NCBI RefSeq assembly: GCF_964355755.1
Contig: NC_092673.1
Span: forward strand, 22,575,001 to 22,639,000
DNA length: 64,000 nucleotides
Source of the DNA: Antedon mediterranea
Taxonomy: Eukaryota > Echinodermata > Crinoidea > Comatulida > Antedonidae
Reading direction: 5' to 3'
Shown: positions 62,801 to 64,000 of the stretch, piece by piece
Layout: each line of letters begins with the position of its first letter
How positions within the stretch are numbered: the first letter of the stretch is position 1
Program-made: the position numbers and the translations under genes
Notes under the pieces: model-generated
Told to the model about the DNA's origin: nothing
What the model saw: the letters and a program-made list of their open reading frames with translations, nothing else
Database searches by the model: none

Positions 62801-63482
62801 TTTCTGCAATCGAGCATTACATGAATTAAAAAAAAGAAAATCATTCATTGTGAAAGAAAGGAATAGAAAATGTGTAGAGAAAGAGAAGAAGAAGAAGAAG
62901 AAGAAGAAGGAGAAGAAGAAGAAGAAGAAGAAGAAGAAAACAAAATCAAAGACTAGTTTATTGTCTGGAGCGACAGACTGCCAAATAGAGACATAAAAAG
63001 TATGATTGTCAATGTCTTGTTAAAGAGTAATTATCAAAAAGGAACTGAATGAATGAGTGATCAAGAAGGAATGTTCAAAAGTTGAAGTGATTATCAAAAC
63101 TCGGTTGCCATACACAGAAAGAAGGTATCGAAAATGAAAAATAAGAAACATAATCAATTATCATGTTAAATAATATTTTAAATTGAAAAATCTACTTACA
63201 CAAGTGTTGTACCGATGTTACAGTGTGAAATATGCCCTGTCCTTGATTAGACACAAGAACATCAAACGCATCTATGTAATCTAGCCTCTTGTTAGTAATC
63301 ATCAGAACATTTTCATCTATTCTTACCGGACAATTATAAATAATTGTAGAATTCGCACCAACGTTTATTAATTTAACTCTGTCGTCAACGTCTATTCTAT
63401 TCTTCCTTTCTGGGTCAGCATAGTTGGGGTTCACAATATTAGATGGGCATTTATCTGGAATCCAAACATTACATCCGTACGG
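49547..63482 (-). CDS. Large modular membrane protein: VWD, EGF, cadherin, mucin stalk, SEA (5' incomplete)
   Basis: Twenty-nine minus-strand exons, all GT-AG with matching phases, sum to 6,327 nt (2,108 codons plus TAA). In coding order: 63200-63482, 62581-62766, 62194-62437, 61935-62103, 61606-61755, 61230-61387, 60855-60987, 60563-60664, 60175-60355, 59704-59977, 59369-59534, 58756-59041, 58486-58629, 57833-58028, 57515-57654, 56979-57179, 56652-56806, 56176-56305, 55950-56039, 55752-55844, 55427-55516, 54985-55137, 54424-54685, 52686-52855, 51046-52557, 50788-50886, 50440-50579, 49873-50077, 49547-49761. Residues here count from the first exon in the window. 1-680 are unrecognised extracellular sequence with N-glycosylation sites. 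683-777 are Cys-rich. VWD, EGF, cadherin, Thr-rich, SEA and transmembrane parts follow. The first exon opens at an acceptor, so the signal peptide lies outside the window. Likely a cell-surface adhesive or mucin-like protein; MUC4 and VWDE share parts of this order, not all of it. Confidence 0.85.
51046..52557 (-). other. 1.5-kb exon: two EGFs, two cadherin repeats, Thr-rich repeats
   Basis: One unbroken exon. After two EGF units the first cadherin repeat shows FYENLPIGTFLVTVNARDND, FDFETPYSDISLTVIAEDNG and LDQNDNCPVF, with the calcium residues kept (ENLP, RDND, DxNDN). The second repeat (SVVDEDSDENGNVKLSMKV) lacks the closing DxNDN. From about 51735 downward the exon encodes a Thr-rich stalk of tandem 22-residue units (TTPDITTEQRVVTTQGTT plus KDV), a likely O-glycosylated mucin-like spacer. 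Its DNA is a 66-bp minisatellite kept in frame. Confidence 0.85.
52558..56039 (-). other. EGF-like repeat block, all phase 1 at its ends
   Basis: Exons at 55950-56039, 55752-55844, 55427-55516, 54985-55137, 54424-54685 and 52686-52855 encode about eight EGF-like units, for example CSGRGVCIDSVCQCLPGWSG and CVNGDCISGFCRCNVGWEG. Two more open the next exon. Most exons begin and end in phase 1, the classic arrangement for shuffling of extracellular modules. They lack the calcium-binding DxxE signature, resembling tenascin or teneurin-type EGFs. Confidence 0.8.
52917..54145 (-). mobile_element. 5'-truncated L2-like LINE in an intron of the large gene
   Basis: In the host gene's orientation, between exons 54424-54685 and 52686-52855. 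The open part (stop at 53243) starts near YSDDTQIYISF, the catalytic reverse-transcriptase motif, then LNDEKTEFVLFGSKQ, VRNLGVEMD, RLDMGNSLLYGLPQ, LHWLPVVYRI and WNALPSSIR. The 3' region ends GCGCTATAAAAATCTT followed by an (ATT)n tail, typical of L2-type elements. At the 5' break is a hairpin, ACAGATGTAC and its complement (54118-54141). The remaining coding part is intact, so the insertion is young. Confidence 0.85.
56652..58515 (-). other. VWD domain (exons 13-17 of the large gene)
   Basis: Starts GGDPHLVTLDG, GVEYDYYGNGEFWLC, continues FGIQARFYE and GISMKLKEDVLTITT, and ends with ESLCGLMDDDTDNDFMGSDG, the calcium-binding end motif of VWD domains. The CGLCG-type thiol motif seen in gel-forming mucins is not present. 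It is followed by TWKISSSN, usual after VWD, and by a C8-like short exon with CLQTLQNTIENAV and SCVYDVAVTND (56176-56305). Confidence 0.8.
58486..59534 (-). other. Cys-rich segment leading into the VWD module
   Basis: Three exons encode densely spaced cysteines: ECPCTCLDATLRNMSPDGSC, CSCQCADGSYDIIAPDGSCP, CECTCSDC, and CLCQCVPDDQC. The repeated PDGSCP motif suggests tandem small disulphide modules. An EGF-like unit (GNGVCTL to WIGECCD) then ends in GGDPHLVTLDG, the standard opening of a VWD domain. Confidence 0.7.
62876..62940. repeat. GAA microsatellite in an intron
   Basis: A nearly pure (GAA)n run in + sense, in the intron between the first two in-window exons of the large gene. Confidence 0.9.
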
Positions 63483-63564
63483 CTAAATCGAATATAAAAT
63501 ATTCAGGTTTAGAAAAAAAAAATTATAAGTTTAAATCATGCTATAGAATGATGCTAAATATCAC

Positions 63565-63877
63565 GAGAACAGATAGGATGCCAAATGCTTCTATATATGA
63601 CCTAACTAAGACCAGACCGCTCGTAGAAAATATTAGATCCCGCCAATTGAAGTTCCGCGCTTCGAATGCCTGATGACGAACCATGCAAAGGGTACGCTCT
63701 GTATGTTCCTCAACATGGGAAAAGAAACCAGGAAGGCAAAGAACTAACTTTCTGAGATACATCCAACAGCTTTTAGGGGATGAAGAAGGCATGATTACCT
63801 CTGATAACCTGTCAGAGTTAGCCAAGGACTGTTGTGGCTGGAGAAAGCTTGTAGTCGCCTGCTCCGGAGCCGACTGA
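63565..63877 (+). pseudogene. Decayed LINE C-terminal fragment
   Basis: Two plus-strand frames shifted once near 63720: RMPDDEPCKRYALYVPQHGK in one, then KPGRQRTNFLRYIQQLL and ELAKDCCGWRKLVVACSGAD plus a stop in the other. The order (basic GKRKPGRxRT motif, then a WRxLV near the stop) is the usual C-terminus of many LINE reverse transcriptases. It is opposite in strand to the large gene and upstream of its first in-window exon, probably in an intron. Confidence 0.6.
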
Positions 63878-64000
63878 TGTTGATGGATGAAATCGGTAGA
63901 TTATAAAGGGTGAAATGTGCTCTGATGAATTAGACAAAACTAGGACACATTATTTATTCTAAATGTATGCAAAAAAGTAATAGTGCATTGAATTCGTTAA

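Overview
The window looks like a piece of a compact, AT-rich nuclear genome of a marine invertebrate, most likely a deuterostome such as an echinoderm. The grounds are multi-exon genes with GT-AG introns, CR1/L2-type LINEs, many short terminal-inverted-repeat elements, EGF/VWD/cadherin/SEA extracellular modules, and a strikingly frequent AGGCCTA word between genes. The phylum is an inference; nothing here fixes the species. No rRNA, CRISPR array, bacterial operon or complete tRNA gene was seen.

Layout. 0-0.6 kb: the 3' end of a cyclin-box protein (+). 0.6-21 kb: gene-poor DNA with a tRNA-like SINE, several MITEs, a 43-bp satellite (10.3-11.5 kb), a 19-bp satellite lodged inside a MITE-like element (12.2-13.5 kb), a Mutator-like non-autonomous element with 9-bp target duplications (18.6-19.6 kb) and a 56-bp minisatellite (20.5-20.85 kb). 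21.1-23.8 kb: a seven-exon minus-strand gene for a cysteine/histidine-rich orphan protein, rebuilt by splice phase. 24-28 kb: a SINE and a MITE. 28.3-32.9 kb: a LINE with both reading frames open. 33.5-37.2 kb: a plus-strand single-pass membrane protein gene, with one probable GC-AG intron. 39.1-40.7 kb: a minus-strand CTR-family copper transporter. 42.3-43.6 kb: a fold-back element whose long inverted arms carry 13 and 7 copies of a 22-bp NotI-containing repeat. 43.7-45.4 kb: a composite dispersed repeat with a nested inverted-repeat element. 45.5-49 kb: an array of palindromic units, including 14 copies of a 74-bp two-stage hairpin. 49-63.5 kb: one large minus-strand gene of at least 29 exons and 2,108 codons.

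The large gene is the main biological find. All 29 exons join in one frame. They encode, in order: an N-terminal part I do not recognise, a Cys-rich segment, a VWD module, a run of EGF-like repeats, two cadherin repeats, a Thr-rich mucin-like stalk with 22-residue repeats, another EGF, a SEA domain that keeps the Gly-Ser cleavage motif, a transmembrane helix and a short basic tail. This suggests a modular adhesive or mucin-like cell-surface protein. Its 5' end lies beyond the window, and a truncated L2-like LINE sits in one intron without breaking the frame.

The genes show no sign of acting as one pathway; this is an ordinary multigene stretch. The unusual part is the repeat landscape, where several independent palindromic or inverted-repeat structures have spawned tandem arrays.
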